NCBI RefSeq assembly: GCF_029952445.1
Contig: NZ_JAQPPK010000013.1
Location: forward strand, 81,137 to 145,136
Length of the DNA stretch: 64,000 bases
Reading direction: 5' to 3'
Source of the DNA: Paenarthrobacter nitroguajacolicus
GTDB taxonomy: Bacteria > Actinomycetota > Actinomycetes > Actinomycetales > Micrococcaceae
The notes beneath the pieces were generated by a model. That model had not been told where the DNA came from and did not search any database. It saw nothing but the letters and a program-made list of their open reading frames with translations. The translations under genes and the position numbers were made by a program. This document shows positions 17,286-26,843 of the stretch, piece by piece; position 1 is the first letter of the stretch; every line of letters begins with the position of its first letter.

Positions 17286-18281
17286 ATGCTTGAGGCAACC
17301 AATAACGCGCCAGAAACCGAAGAAACCCCAGGATCCGCCAACCCGGCTTTGGCCGCCGAGGCAAAGATTGCGCGGATTGCCGTCACAGTCTTTCCCCTGC
17401 TTGTGGTCCTGGCCGGTGTCTTCGGATTCCTGATTCCGGACCTGTTCAAGCCGATGGGCGTCGCGGTTCCTTACCTGCTGGGAATCATCATGTTCTGCAT
17501 GGGCCTCACCCTGACGCCGCCTGACTTCGCCTCCGTTGCCCGTCGTCCGTGGGCGGTGGCCTTAGGCATCGTGGCACACTACGTCATCATGCCGGGTGCT
17601 GGCTGGCTGATTGCCGTGCTGCTTCAGCTGCCACCCGAACTCGCGGTGGGCTTGATCCTGGTGGGCTGCGCACCGTCGGGTACCGCGTCCAACGTGATGG
17701 CGTTCCTGGCCAAGGGCGATGTTGCCCTGTCGGTTGCTGTCGCCTCCGTTTCCACGTTGATCGCACCGCTTGTAACGCCCGCGCTGACGCTCTTCCTGGC
17801 GGGTTCGTTCCTTCACATCGACGCCGGGGCCATGGTCCTGGACATCGTCAAGACCGTGCTGCTTCCCGTCATCGCCGGCCTGCTGGCGAGGCTCTTCCTC
17901 TCGAAGCTCGTGGCGAAGGTGCTTCCGGCACTTCCGTGGGCGTCCGCCGTCGTGATTTCTTTGATCGTTGCCATTGTTGTTGCCGGCAGTGCCAGCAAGA
18001 TCGTGGCCGCTGGCGGCATCGTGTTCCTGGCCGTTGTCCTCCACAACGGTTTCGGCCTGGCACTCGGGTACTTGGCCGGCAAGCTGGGCCGCTTGGATGA
18101 GAAGGCGCGACGTGCCTTGGCTTTCGAGGTTGGGATGCAGAACTCGGGACTTGCCGCGACGTTGGCCACCGCGCATTTCGGCGCTTTGGCTGCACTGCCG
18201 TCTGCCGTGTTCTCGCTGTGGCACAACGTTTCGGGCGCCGTAGTTGCAGCTTGGCTGGCGCGGAGGCCGCTGAAGGACTGA
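17286..18281 (+). CDS. Bile acid:sodium symporter (BASS) family protein
   Basis: A 331-residue protein with about nine or ten membrane segments. Signatures include Met-Gly-Leu-Thr-Leu-Thr-Pro-Pro-Asp-Phe, Gly-Cys-Ala-Pro-Ser-Gly-Thr-Ala-Ser-Asn-Val, and Glu-Val-Gly-Met-Gln-Asn-Ser-Gly-Leu-Ala, which form the two sodium sites in the BASS fold. Bacterial members import small organic anions such as pantoate or pyruvate, not only bile acids. The ATG at 17286 is followed by a ~30-residue N-terminal tail before the first helix. It stands alone. Confidence 0.9.
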   Translation: MLEATNNAPETEETPGSANPALAAEAKIARIAVTVFPLLVVLAGVFGFLIPDLFKPMGVAVPYLLGIIMFCMGLTLTPPDFASVARRPWAVALGIVAHYVIMPGAGWLIAVLLQLPPELAVGLILVGCAPSGTASNVMAFLAKGDVALSVAVASVSTLIAPLVTPALTLFLAGSFLHIDAGAMVLDIVKTVLLPVIAGLLARLFLSKLVAKVLPALPWASAVVISLIVAIVVAGSASKIVAAGGIVFLAVVLHNGFGLALGYLAGKLGRLDEKARRALAFEVGMQNSGLAATLATAHFGALAALPSAVFSLWHNVSGAVVAAWLARRPLKD

Positions 18282-18359
18282 CTAGCGCGTGACCGACTGG
18301 GTGGGCGTGTGTGCAACGTCGAAGACCGAATCAAGTTGCACAGTGGCGTTACGAGCTTT

Positions 18360-18911
18360 TCATGCCGGAAGGACCGAGATGTACTTGGGGGGTACGATGT
18401 CCGCCAGCCAAACCTTTTCGCCACCACGGTAGAAGCTGACGTGCTCGCCGTGAGCGGCCGCGCTGTCAATAAGAAGGACGACCGGATCAGGATCCTTTCG
18501 CTGTCCCACCAGCCAAGCCATTTCGGTGTCCTCGGATAGGTGAACATACTGGCGTCGCATGGGCCGCAGTCCCGCAGACTGAATAGCTTCAAGGCTCTTT
18601 CTGGATGTTCCATGAAACAGCTTTTCGGGCGGCCCCTCAAGCGGCATTGCTATGCGGGCCGGGACACTGTGGCCGTAAAAGGCTCGAATGCGGCCCCCAC
18701 GCAATTCATGTCGTCGCTTTGAGGACGACAGGACCACACGTTCCAGATCGGCGACCTCAAGGTTCTGCCATTCAGTAGACTCGCGCCGAAGAGCCTGAAG
18801 CAGGTGTTCCACAGGCGTCCATCCTTCCTCGTCCAATTCCAGTTCGTAAAGCCAGGGCTCGTGGCGCAAGGCATGCGAAATGGTCCGGCTGAGGTTCGGA
18901 AAATCGATCAT
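18360..18911 (-). CDS. kptA: RNA 2'-phosphotransferase (KptA/Tpt1 family)
   Basis: 183 residues from ATG at 18911 with ACGAGG upstream; upstream in-frame sequence is not conserved-looking. Catalytic features of Tpt1 are visible: Arg16-His17 in Leu-Arg-His-Glu-Pro, Arg76 in Ile-Arg-Ala-Phe-Tyr-Gly-His-Ser, His-Gly-Thr at 100-102, and Arg119/120 before Tyr-Val-His-Leu-Ser. The enzyme uses NAD+ to remove a 2'-phosphate from RNA ends. In bacteria the physiological substrate is unclear, and roles in RNA or nucleotide modification have been suggested. Its neighbour looks like a SMI1/KNR4 remnant. Confidence 0.9.
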   Translation of the reverse strand: MIDFPNLSRTISHALRHEPWLYELELDEEGWTPVEHLLQALRRESTEWQNLEVADLERVVLSSSKRRHELRGGRIRAFYGHSVPARIAMPLEGPPEKLFHGTSRKSLEAIQSAGLRPMRRQYVHLSEDTEMAWLVGQRKDPDPVVLLIDSAAAHGEHVSFYRGGEKVWLADIVPPKYISVLPA

Positions 18912-18958
18912 GTGCCTCGTGCTTTCTGCAGTTGCTTCTTTGGCGATCCGCGAATCAG

Positions 18959-19096
18959 TCAGCGAAATTCGAGCATGTCGTCGATAGCTGAATGAAGCCA
19001 CGCGGCAAAGTCATGCACAATCGAAATCTTGCCTGTTGCGAGGTCCCAGCATGCCACGTCATCGTTATCCTCGTGTCTTGCGAGCGGCACTAAGCC
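18959..19096 (-). pseudogene. SMI1/KNR4 (SUKH)-like C-terminal remnant
   Basis: About 45 residues before the TGA stop at 18959 read Gly-Leu-Val-Pro-Leu-Ala-Arg-His-Glu-Asp-Asn-Asp-Asp followed by a Cys-Trp-Asp strand, Ile-Val-His-Asp-Phe-Ala and an Ala-Trp-Leu helix. This order resembles the C-terminal half of SUKH immunity-like proteins. The N-terminal half is missing: immediately upstream the strand codes for the end of an unrelated membrane protein in another frame. It looks like a truncated gene. The family assignment is by eye only. Confidence 0.45.
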
Positions 19097-19097
19097 C

Positions 19098-19334
19098 TTA
19101 GGCCTCCTCCTCCAAGTGGTCTTCTTCGGTCGCACGTTGCCGCAGAGTCTGCCGATCATCCCAGAGTCTGGCACCCATGAGGGCACCTCCTCCAATTCCA
19201 ATTAGGACGGTAACGGCCAGGACCACCGGAGTCGGGCCTCCCTTACCCAGAGCCAAGAACGCCACCCAAGCGGCGATGACTGCAGCGATGCCCACGCCGC
19301 CAGCGAAAAGCAACATGAAAAGGGACTTGGTCAT
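19098..19334 (-). CDS. Small membrane protein, unknown function
   Basis: 78 residues from ATG at 19334, with AGGAG nine bases upstream. Two hydrophobic helices (about residues 5-25 and 33-53) are followed by a charged tail, Arg-Gln-Arg-Ala-Thr-Glu-Glu-Asp-His-Leu-Glu-Glu-Glu-Ala. The second helix is rich in Gly-Gly and Ala. No family recognised. Its 3' end abuts the SUKH-like remnant. Confidence 0.6.
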   Translation of the reverse strand: MTKSLFMLLFAGGVGIAAVIAAWVAFLALGKGGPTPVVLAVTVLIGIGGGALMGARLWDDRQTLRQRATEEDHLEEEA

Positions 19335-19475
19335 GAATGGTGCTCTCCTGTGATGTCCAACATTGAATGTTCCTTCAACGAAGGTTTGGCTGCCTGAACC
19401 TGCCACGACAACCGGGCAGGCTCATCATCAAGCGTAGGGCCAGGCGCCGTCATTCGTTCGATTCAGGATGCGCCA

Positions 19476-20576
19476 TCAGGAAGAACGCGGTCGAGCCGTA
19501 TGGTCGAGCCCGCCCTCCTTTGTAAAGGAGACCTCCCTGCCACTGTCGGGATCGCCGAACTGAGCGTTGCTGTGTGGCAGCGTCGTCCCGCGCTGATGCA
19601 GCTTCCACGGCGAGGCCACCCGGATACCCTCCGCAGGAGCAGAACTTTCCAGCCGATCCAGCAGCATCCGGACCACGCGCTCAAAGATCGGTTCCGGGCC
19701 CACTGTTGTCAGGGCAGGGTCGTATTCCTCTCCTTCGGTGGAATTCCCCACGCCGACGATCTGGACATCCTCGGGCACGCGCAGCCCCAACCGGAAGGCA
19801 GCCCGGATGGCCTGCAGCGCTTCCATGTCGTCGGTGCAGAGGATGGCGGTGGGACGGTCCGGCAATTGCAGCAACTCGAGCGCCGCCCGGTACGCCTCGG
19901 CCGGGCGGTGCCGCGATGTCCGGACAAGGGACTCGTCCAGCGGTATACCCGCCTCCTCAAGCCCCTGGGCATAGGAAGCGAAACGGCTCGCGGGTCGTCC
20001 CGCCGGATCGGCCCTGCGAATGCAGGCAATCCTGCGGTGCGACGCGGTCAGGAAGGCCACCCCCTCAGCCAGTCCGGCCTCCGGTTCAGGAGCCAGGACG
20101 TCGAACCCATCAGGCTCCATGGTCCCGGAGATGACTACCTGGGCAACGCCGCGGCGGGCCAGTTCGGTGACGGTTTCGTCCTCCGATTTTGCTTCGGGAA
20201 AGTAGCCAATAATGACGCCGTCGGCCCCGCCGGACATCATGAAGTTCCGCCAGTCCTCACCCAGCAGGATCACGGGCTGATAGCCGCGCTCCGGAAGGAT
20301 GTTCGCCGCAGTCGTGGCCAGCGCCCGGTCCCACGGCCATTCCAGATTTCCAATCGCGACGGCGACTACATCAGTTTTGCCCCGACGCATCCCGCGCGCG
20401 GCCTGGTTGGGCACATAGCCCAGCTCTTTCACGGCTGACAGCACCCGATCCTGGGTGGGCGGGCTGATCCGGGTGGTCCCGCCGTGCCTGCCGGAGAGCA
20501 CGTAGGACACGGTGGTCAGGGACACGCCCGCAGCCGTTGCGACATCCCGGATGGTGGGCTTGGATCCTTTGCTCAC
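19476..20576 (-). CDS. LacI family transcriptional regulator
   Basis: 366 residues from GTG at 20576 (AGGAG 5 bases upstream); the 30-residue extension in the longer frame is not LacI-like. The DNA-binding HTH covers residues about 5-60: Thr-Ile-Arg-Asp-Val-Ala-Thr-Ala-Ala-Gly-Val-Ser, then Val-Ser-Tyr-Val-Leu-Ser-Gly, and Leu-Gly-Tyr-Val-Pro-Asn-Gln-Ala-Ala. A periplasmic-binding-like sensor follows, with Cys-Thr-Asp-Asp-Met near the ligand site. It diverges from the alditol oxidase gene across a near-perfect 16-bp operator, so it probably represses that gene in response to a sugar or polyol. Confidence 0.92.
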   Translation of the reverse strand: MSKGSKPTIRDVATAAGVSLTTVSYVLSGRHGGTTRISPPTQDRVLSAVKELGYVPNQAARGMRRGKTDVVAVAIGNLEWPWDRALATTAANILPERGYQPVILLGEDWRNFMMSGGADGVIIGYFPEAKSEDETVTELARRGVAQVVISGTMEPDGFDVLAPEPEAGLAEGVAFLTASHRRIACIRRADPAGRPASRFASYAQGLEEAGIPLDESLVRTSRHRPAEAYRAALELLQLPDRPTAILCTDDMEALQAIRAAFRLGLRVPEDVQIVGVGNSTEGEEYDPALTTVGPEPIFERVVRMLLDRLESSAPAEGIRVASPWKLHQRGTTLPHSNAQFGDPDSGREVSFTKEGGLDHTARPRSS

Positions 20577-20647
20577 GGGAGGCTCCTGACTGGCGGCGGC
20601 TTCTTGAACTCTATCTTCACCGCCGTGGACTGCCCTTGACGCAATAG

Positions 20648-20663
20648 TTGTGAACGTTAACAA
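20648..20663. promoter_or_regulatory. LacI-type operator, near-perfect palindrome
   Basis: TTGTGAACGTTAACAA is symmetric at 14 of 16 positions and has the central CG-containing AACGTT core common in LacI/GalR-family sites. It lies 42 bases upstream of the alditol oxidase ATG and 72 bases upstream of the regulator GTG, a position where binding could block both promoters. Confidence 0.72.
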
Positions 20664-20704
20664 TTACGTGAGCCAACAAAGTGTAAAAAGGGAAGAATTA
20701 TTCA

Positions 20705-21952
20705 ATGAAGAACTGGGCAGGAAACCTTCAGTACTCGTCTGCGGACATCCAGCGGCCCACATCGGTAGAAGAGCTACGTGACCTCGTCTCCAATGCGACA
20801 CAGATCAAGGCTCTTGGCTCCCGTCACTCCTTCAATACTGTTGCGGACACCCAAGGGACCCACATTCTCTTGGACGCCCTCCCCCAGGAAGTTGTCCTCA
20901 ACAAGGAGAAAGGTACGGTCAAAGTCAGCGGTGGCCTCAGCTACGGAGCCTTGGGCCGCTCGCTCGAAGAGCAGGGCTATGCCATCCATAACCTCGCGTC
21001 CCTGCCCCACATCTCTGTGGCCGGCGCCATCCAAACCGGCACGCACGGCAGTGGAGTCAACAACCCCTCCTTGGCTGGCGCCGTCGTGAGTGTTGACCTT
21101 GTGCGCGCCTCAGGCGAGCTGGTCACCCTCACGGCCGACGACGACGAATTCCTCGCCAGCGTTGTTGGTGTGGGAGCCCTTGGCATCGTGACGGGGCTGG
21201 AGCTTGCGGTCCGGCCAAGCTACGAGGTCCGGCAGCGCGTGCTCACCGACCTCTCGTGGGAGGGCGCACTGGCGAACTTCCAAACCATAGCTTCCAGCGC
21301 CTACAGCGTCAGCTTCTTCACGAACTACACCGGAGACACCATCCCACAGGTCTGGCTCAAGGCACTTGATACCGAGGCCGCACTGCCTGATCTCTTTGGC
21401 GCCACCCCGGCAACCGCCGCCATGCATCCGCTGCCGGACATGTCAGCCGAGAACTGCACCGAGCAACTGGACGTGGCCGGCAAGTGGTTGGACCGTTTGC
21501 CGCATTTCCGCCACGAATTCACTCCCAGCAACGGGGAAGAACTCCAGAGCGAGTTCCTCCTGCCGCTTGAGCACGCGCCGGCAGCCTTGAACGCGGTTCG
21601 TGGGCTCGCGGACAAGCTGGCGCCTCTGTTGTTCATCTCGGAAATACGAACGATCGCTGCCGACGACTTCTGGATGAGCCCGTTCTACCAGCAGCAAAGC
21701 GTTGCCCTGCACTTCACGTGGAAGCCGATGCAGGAGGACGTCGAGGCCGTGCTCCCCGAACTCGAAGAAGCGCTGCGGCCATTTGGTGCGCGCCCACACT
21801 GGGGCAAGCTCTTCACTCCCGGCCAGTATGACTTTGCGGCGCTTTACCCGCGGTTCGAGGATTTCCGGGCGTTGGTTCAGGCCAACGACCCCACCGGCAA
21901 GTTCCGGAATGGGCTGCTGGACAGCGTGCTGGGTTTGACCGTGGCGTCCTAG
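20705..21952 (+). CDS. FAD-dependent alditol/xylitol oxidase
   Basis: A 415-residue protein. The N-terminal PCMH-type FAD domain has Gly-Ser-Arg-His41-Ser-Phe-Asn, where His41 fits the covalent FAD attachment site of alditol oxidases, then Gly-Ala-Ile-Gln-Thr-Gly-Thr-His-Gly-Ser-Gly. The C-terminal domain of the D-arabinono-lactone oxidase type has His-Trp-Gly-Lys-Leu-Phe-Thr. Length matches Streptomyces AldO (~418). It oxidises the terminal hydroxyl of polyols such as xylitol or sorbitol, forming an aldose and hydrogen peroxide. No signal peptide. Controlled probably by the divergent LacI protein. Confidence 0.9.
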   Translation: MKNWAGNLQYSSADIQRPTSVEELRDLVSNATQIKALGSRHSFNTVADTQGTHILLDALPQEVVLNKEKGTVKVSGGLSYGALGRSLEEQGYAIHNLASLPHISVAGAIQTGTHGSGVNNPSLAGAVVSVDLVRASGELVTLTADDDEFLASVVGVGALGIVTGLELAVRPSYEVRQRVLTDLSWEGALANFQTIASSAYSVSFFTNYTGDTIPQVWLKALDTEAALPDLFGATPATAAMHPLPDMSAENCTEQLDVAGKWLDRLPHFRHEFTPSNGEELQSEFLLPLEHAPAALNAVRGLADKLAPLLFISEIRTIAADDFWMSPFYQQQSVALHFTWKPMQEDVEAVLPELEEALRPFGARPHWGKLFTPGQYDFAALYPRFEDFRALVQANDPTGKFRNGLLDSVLGLTVAS

Positions 21953-21963
21953 ATCGTTGGGTG

Positions 21964-22000
21964 CCCGCTGTTTCGTCGTGCTCCACGACGTAGCAGCGGG
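21964..22000. terminator. Bidirectional terminator hairpin
   Basis: Arms 21964-21980 and 21984-22000 match at 15 of 17 positions with a 3-base loop. The hairpin lies 12 bases after the alditol oxidase stop and 12 bases from the end of the biotin carboxylase gene transcribed in the opposite direction. Confidence 0.78.
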
Positions 22001-22011
22001 TCGGCAACGGC

Positions 22012-23769
22012 CTACTCGATGTGCGCCAGCACTGCACCAGCGCTGACCACGCCGCCGGGCGTGGAGAGTACTTCCGAGAGTGTTCCCGTGCGGTGCGCCG
22101 GCACCTGGGTTTCCATCTTCATGGCTTCGAGCACCACCAAGGGATCTCCCGCAGCTACGCTGGCTCCGGGTTCCACCAGCCACTTCACCACGGTGCCCGA
22201 CATGCTGGAAACCAGCGCGGATTCGGCGGGAGCGTCTCCACCCACGGAACCAGGCAGCCCCGTGACATCCGCAGCCGCAGGCAGTCCCTGCCCCGAGCGG
22301 GCCCAACCATCCAGCAAGTCGGCGGGAAGACCCACAGCGAGTCGCTTGCCGTCTACGTCCACTGTGATGGTCCGGCGCTGTCCACCGGGAGCGGCAACAC
22401 TGTAGTCGGAGTCCACCGGGATGCGGTCCGCGAAGTCGGTTTCGATCCACCGTGTATGCACGCGGAGTCCGGCCACTGATGTGAAGTCATCGGCTTGGAG
22501 CACCGCGCGGTGGAACGGCAAAACCGTGGCCAGCCCGGTGATGTTGAATTCCTCGAGGGCTCTCCGTGCGCGGCGCAGTGCCTGTTGCCGGTCGGCTCCC
22601 GAGACGATCAGTTTGGCCAACAGCGAATCGAACTGCGGCGGAACAGTCGAACCTGACCGAACTCCGGTGTCCACACGGATTCCAGGGCCCGTGGGCACTT
22701 CAAAGCGACCGACAGTGCCTGGCGAGGGCAGGAACCCGCGGCCCACGTCTTCGGCGTTGATCCGGAACTCAAAGGAGTGCCCCTTCGCGACGGGATCCTC
22801 GGAAACGCTCAACGGCAACCCGGCTGCGATGCGGAATTGCTCCTGAACGAGGTCGATCCCCGCTGTTTCTTCGGTGATGGGGTGCTCCACCTGAAGACGG
22901 GTATTAACCTCCAGGAAAGCCACGGCTCCGTCAGCCGAAACGAGGAACTCCACGGTCCCTGCGCCGTAATAGCCGGCCTCGCGGATGAGTGCCTTGGAGC
23001 CTTCGTAGATCCGTTGGCGCTGTTCGTCGCTGAGGAAGGGCGCGGGGGCCTCCTCCACGAGCTTTTGGTGGCGGCGTTGAAGCGAGCAGTCACGGGTTCC
23101 CACGACGATGACGTTGCCGTGCTTGTCCGCGATAATCTGCGCTTCGACATGCCGCGGCCGGTCCAGGTACTGCTCCACGAAGCACTCGCCCCTGCCGAAG
23201 GCAGCAACGGCTTCGCGGACTGCGGAGTCGAAGGCTTCTTCGACCTCGGCCAGTTCGCGGACAACTTTGAGCCCGCGGCCTCCCCCGCCGAACGCCGCCT
23301 TGATGGCCATCGGGAGTCCGTGTTCCTCGGCAAAAGCCCGTGCTTCTGCAGCCGTGGAGACTGGTCCGTCACTGCCGGCAACCAAGGGAGCACCGGCCCG
23401 CACGGCGATCTCACGGGCTGTGATCTTGTTGCCCAATTGGCGGATCGACTCCGGCGAGGGACCAATCCACTCGAGTCCGGCGTCGAGCACTGCCTGGGCG
23501 AAGTCGGCATTCTCGGAGAGGAAGCCGTAGCCGGGGTGGACGGCGTCCGCGCCGGCGCGTGCAGCTACTGCGAGCAGCTTTTCGATATTCAGGTACGTGT
23601 CAGCGGGGCTGTTTCCGTCCAGGCTGTACGCTTCATCCGCTGCGCCGGCGTGCATTGCATCGGCGTCGACGTCGGCGTAGACCGCCACGGAAGAGATGCC
23701 GGCGTCATCGCAGGCTCGGGCGACGCGGACAGCGATTTCGCCGCGGTTCGCGATCAGGACCTTGCGCAT
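22012..23769 (-). CDS. Biotin carboxylase fused to biotin carboxyl carrier domain
   Basis: 585 residues from ATG at 23769, giving the canonical [11 protein letters not shown] start. Biotin carboxylase domains cover residues 1 to ~445: [16 protein letters not shown] ATP-grasp loop, Glu-Val-Asn-x-Arg-Leu-Gln-Val-Glu-His. The C terminus is a BCCP domain with Glu-Ala-Met-Lys551-Met, the biotinylation site. Such proteins usually serve acyl-CoA carboxylases, but no carboxyltransferase beta gene is here. Instead the next gene upstream, 7 bp away, encodes PxpBC, whose domains resemble the carboxyltransferase part of urea carboxylase. Confidence 0.93.
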   Translation of the reverse strand: MRKVLIANRGEIAVRVARACDDAGISSVAVYADVDADAMHAGAADEAYSLDGNSPADTYLNIEKLLAVAARAGADAVHPGYGFLSENADFAQAVLDAGLEWIGPSPESIRQLGNKITAREIAVRAGAPLVAGSDGPVSTAAEARAFAEEHGLPMAIKAAFGGGGRGLKVVRELAEVEEAFDSAVREAVAAFGRGECFVEQYLDRPRHVEAQIIADKHGNVIVVGTRDCSLQRRHQKLVEEAPAPFLSDEQRQRIYEGSKALIREAGYYGAGTVEFLVSADGAVAFLEVNTRLQVEHPITEETAGIDLVQEQFRIAAGLPLSVSEDPVAKGHSFEFRINAEDVGRGFLPSPGTVGRFEVPTGPGIRVDTGVRSGSTVPPQFDSLLAKLIVSGADRQQALRRARRALEEFNITGLATVLPFHRAVLQADDFTSVAGLRVHTRWIETDFADRIPVDSDYSVAAPGGQRRTITVDVDGKRLAVGLPADLLDGWARSGQGLPAAADVTGLPGSVGGDAPAESALVSSMSGTVVKWLVEPGASVAAGDPLVVLEAMKMETQVPAHRTGTLSEVLSTPGGVVSAGAVLAHIE

Positions 23770-23776
23770 CAAATAC

Positions 23777-25441
23777 TCACTTCTCTGGGTTATCGGTGAA
23801 GTCTGGGTTATTGGTGAAGTTTGGTGTTTCGGGGACGAGGCGGAAACGGATCCGGCCACCGATGGGCACTTGTGCCGCCAGGTCCAGGTGTTCGTCCCGG
23901 ACCACGCCAATCACCGGATAGCCACCGGTGATGGGGTGGTCGGCGAGGAACAGGACGGGCAAGCCCGCGGGCGGGATCTGCAACGCGCCGGCCATGGTGC
24001 CTTCGCTGGGCAGCTCACCTTCGCGGGTTCGCTCCACGGGGGTACCGTCCAGCCGCATGCCTACCCGGTTGGATTGCGGCGTGACCAGCCAATCCTGGCC
24101 CGTCAGGGAGTCAAGGGCGGCCTGATCGAACCAGTCGGCACGCGGGCCGGGGACGACGTCCAGCACAGTGACGTCCTCACCGGGAAATTCGGGTTGCAAC
24201 TCAGGACTGCCGACGGCCGTTGATTCTGTTTGGTGGCCGGCCGGTAGTTGCTGGCCGATGACCAACGGCGCTGGACCGATCCCGGACATTGTGTCTGACG
24301 AGCGGCTTCCCAGAACCTCCGGCACATCCACCCCGCCGCGGATCGCCACATAGTTCCGGAACCCCGATTCGGGGGCGCCCACGGTGAGGACTTCGCCGTC
24401 GAGCAGCGCGAAAGGGGCGGCCATCGGAACGGTCCGCTGGGCACCGGGCTGGACCTCGCCGTCGTCGTCCGAATCAACCCACGACGGCGACTGTACAGTC
24501 AGCGTGGTGGGCGCACCAGTGACGGCAAGAACCTGGTCTCCCACGGCCTCCACAGTCAGCCCGCCATTGACGGACTCAATCGCCGCGGCAGATGCGGTGT
24601 TGCCCACCAGTCGATTGGCACGGCGGAGCGAGGCCCTGTCCAAGGCCCCGGCAGCGGAGACGCCCAGTGGGCCAAAGCCCCGCCTGCCGAGGTCCTGGAC
24701 GAGGCTCTGCGCCCCGGGGTTGAGAATCCGCAAACCCGGACCCGTGTGGTGGTCGGACTCGGCCTCTGAATCATGGGTGGCCGCAGTAACAACTTCCCGG
24801 ACTGCCCGGTACTGCACGCGATCGCCGGGGCGCACAAGGGCAGGCTGCGGACGGTCCAGGTCCCACATCCGGGCGCCAGTCCTGCCGATCAGCTGCCAAC
24901 CACCCGGGGAACGGCGCGGGTAAACGGCAGAGTACTGCCCGCCCAGAGCAACGGATCCAGCGGGAACTGCTGTGCGCGGGGAAGAACGGCGGGGTACGGT
25001 TAGGGCTTCATTCTGGCCCACCATGTACCCGAAGCCGGGCGCGAAGCCCGCGAAGGCAACCGTCCAGATCTGGCCCGTGTGCGCCGCGATGACACCGTCA
25101 ACACTGAGCCCGGTCAACTCAGCGACGTCGGCAAGATCGTCGCCGTCGTACACGGTGTCGATGACAACCAGCCCCGAATCAGTGACCTCGGGGACGGTCA
25201 ATTCCAGCTGCATGAGCTGGGCGCCTATGGCCCGGGTAGCGGAGGCCGACTCGCCAACCACCATCACCGTTTCCGCGGCGGCGAGCACGTCCACCTGTCC
25301 AGGCAACGGGGACTTGTAGAGCATGTCCTGCAAGGCAAGCACATCCTGCAGGTCATCCAGCTCGGCCAGGACGGCACGGGTGCCGACAGGCCTGACGGAG
25401 CGGACCCTTTTCGCTGTTGTGGTTTGCATTGCTGTTTCCAT
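23777..25441 (-). CDS. pxpBC: 5-oxoprolinase subunits B and C fused (PxpB-PxpC; KipI-KipA type)
   Basis: A 554-residue fusion. The first ~215 residues are the KipI/PxpB (allophanate-hydrolase subunit 1, cyclophilin-like) domain, with Gly-Phe-Ala-Pro-Gly-Phe-Gly-Tyr-Met and [15 protein letters not shown]. The rest is KipA/PxpC (subunit 2), with Leu-Val-Gln-Asp-Leu-Gly-Arg-Arg-Gly and [11 protein letters not shown]. With PxpA these cleave 5-oxoproline using ATP. The C terminus carries a 6-residue repeat (Phe-Thr-Asn/Asp-Asn-Pro-Asp/Glu) from a DNA duplication. Four genes in one direction suggest one operon. Confidence 0.92.
   Translation of the reverse strand: METAMQTTTAKRVRSVRPVGTRAVLAELDDLQDVLALQDMLYKSPLPGQVDVLAAAETVMVVGESASATRAIGAQLMQLELTVPEVTDSGLVVIDTVYDGDDLADVAELTGLSVDGVIAAHTGQIWTVAFAGFAPGFGYMVGQNEALTVPRRSSPRTAVPAGSVALGGQYSAVYPRRSPGGWQLIGRTGARMWDLDRPQPALVRPGDRVQYRAVREVVTAATHDSEAESDHHTGPGLRILNPGAQSLVQDLGRRGFGPLGVSAAGALDRASLRRANRLVGNTASAAAIESVNGGLTVEAVGDQVLAVTGAPTTLTVQSPSWVDSDDDGEVQPGAQRTVPMAAPFALLDGEVLTVGAPESGFRNYVAIRGGVDVPEVLGSRSSDTMSGIGPAPLVIGQQLPAGHQTESTAVGSPELQPEFPGEDVTVLDVVPGPRADWFDQAALDSLTGQDWLVTPQSNRVGMRLDGTPVERTREGELPSEGTMAGALQIPPAGLPVLFLADHPITGGYPVIGVVRDEHLDLAAQVPIGGRIRFRLVPETPNFTNNPDFTDNPEK
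23784..23819. repeat. 18-bp tandem duplication at the 3' end of pxpBC
   Basis: TCTGGGTTATCGGTGAAG (23784-23801) is followed at once by a copy with one change (23802-23819). It adds six residues to the PxpC tail and lies just before the stop and the biotin carboxylase ribosome site. It may be polymorphic between strains. Confidence 0.8.
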
Positions 25442-25447
25442 CTTTGG

Positions 25448-26797
25448 TTAAACCGCCGGCTGTGAATGGGCCGCCTGCAGCAAGCGCTCTTCTTCTTCGG
25501 GCTGCGGGTCGCGGCCCAGGACCATGCCGACGATCGTGACAATGGCAGCAAGAAGGAGGTATCCGGCGATGAGATACCAGCCGTGGTTTGCTGCGCCGTA
25601 GAGGGCTGTGAAGATAATCGGGGCAAAACCGCCTCCGATCACACCAGCCAAGGTGTAGGCAAGGGAACTCCCTGCATAGCGGAGATGGGCCGGGAACTGC
25701 TCGGTGATAAACGCAGCCTGCGGCCCGTACATGAAAGCGTGGAGGGCCAAGCCGATAACGGTGCCGATAGTCAGCACGGCCACAGACCTTCCCTGGATCA
25801 TGACGAAGAAGATCGGGATGAAGACTGCTGTCGCGACAGCACTGATGCCATATACCCAGCGACGGTTGAAGCGGTCTGTGAGAGCGCCGGCTGCAGGAAT
25901 GAGGAACAGCTGGAAGGCGGAGCCGATGAGAATCGCTGCGAGGACGTTGCCAGTGGTCATGCCCAGTTCCTTGGTGGCATATACATAGAGGAACACAGTG
26001 AAGAGTCCGTAAAGGATATCGGGGCAGACACGCGACAGTGCGGCTGCAATAAGGGCCCGGGGCTCCGTTGTGAAGACGTCCTTAATGGGTGCCTTGGGTC
26101 GCTCGCCTTGGGCCTGGATGGCCTTGAAGACCGGCGTCTCTTCCAATTTCAGACGTATGACCAGTCCGAAGATAACCAGAAGTGCCGAGGAGAGGAAGGC
26201 TACGCGCCAGCCCCAGGAGAGAAGTGCGCTTTCAGTCAAGGTAGCAGCGAGGACTGCGAGTACACCGTTCGCCATCAGATTGCCGGCGGGTGGGCCGATC
26301 TGCGCTGCCGAAGACCAGAAACCGCGCTTGTTGGGATCTCCGAATTCACTGGACAGCAACACGGCACCGCCCCACTCACCACCTACGCCGATGCCTTGAG
26401 CCAAGCGAAGGAGCACCAGGAGTGCGGGCGCAGCGGCCCCTATGGCCGAGTAGTCGGGCAGCGCCCCGATAAGGACGGTGGCAACACCGATGAGGACCAA
26501 GGTGAAAACGAGGACGTACTTGCGGCCGATCTTGTCACCGAGGCGACCAAAGATCACGCCGCCGATAGGCCGGGCGAAGTACCCAACGGCGTAGGTGGAG
26601 AAGGAAAGAATGAGCGCTACGAAGTCGTCTCCTGCTGGAAAGAAGATCTTCGGAAAAATCGCAGCCGAGGCCACGGAGTAGATCGCAAAGTCGTAGTACT
26701 CCAGCGACGTGCCGGTGAGGCTGGCGACGTACGCCTTGAGTGCGCCGGGCGGTGGCTTCCTTGTCACGGCCTTGGCTGCGTTGTTGGTGCTGGTCAT
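25448..26797 (-). CDS. MFS transporter, metabolite:proton symporter (MHS) subfamily
   Basis: A 449-residue protein with 12 predicted membrane helices. MHS features include Thr-Ser-Leu-Glu-Tyr-Tyr-Asp-Phe in helix 1, Arg-Pro-Ile-Gly-Gly-Val-Ile-Phe-Gly-Arg-Leu-Gly-Asp-Lys-Ile-Gly-Arg in loop 2-3, and Gly-Ile-Gly-Val-Gly-Gly-Glu-Trp-Gly-Gly. Members import shikimate, proline, citrate and related compounds. Its place between pxpA and pxpBC suggests uptake of 5-oxoproline or a related acid. Six bases separate its stop from the pxpBC start. Confidence 0.92.
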   Translation of the reverse strand: MTSTNNAAKAVTRKPPPGALKAYVASLTGTSLEYYDFAIYSVASAAIFPKIFFPAGDDFVALILSFSTYAVGYFARPIGGVIFGRLGDKIGRKYVLVFTLVLIGVATVLIGALPDYSAIGAAAPALLVLLRLAQGIGVGGEWGGAVLLSSEFGDPNKRGFWSSAAQIGPPAGNLMANGVLAVLAATLTESALLSWGWRVAFLSSALLVIFGLVIRLKLEETPVFKAIQAQGERPKAPIKDVFTTEPRALIAAALSRVCPDILYGLFTVFLYVYATKELGMTTGNVLAAILIGSAFQLFLIPAAGALTDRFNRRWVYGISAVATAVFIPIFFVMIQGRSVAVLTIGTVIGLALHAFMYGPQAAFITEQFPAHLRYAGSSLAYTLAGVIGGGFAPIIFTALYGAANHGWYLIAGYLLLAAIVTIVGMVLGRDPQPEEEERLLQAAHSQPAV

Positions 26798-26843
26798 GAT
26801 GTCCTCCGGGGGGATGAGGGATGGTGCGGGCGCCCGGGATGGG

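Noticed and set aside
22012..23769. Biotin carboxylase as an ordinary acyl-CoA carboxylase subunit
   Set aside because: Possible, but no carboxyltransferase gene is nearby and the operon is 5-oxoproline-type, so I favour another role and list it as a finding rather than a firm call.
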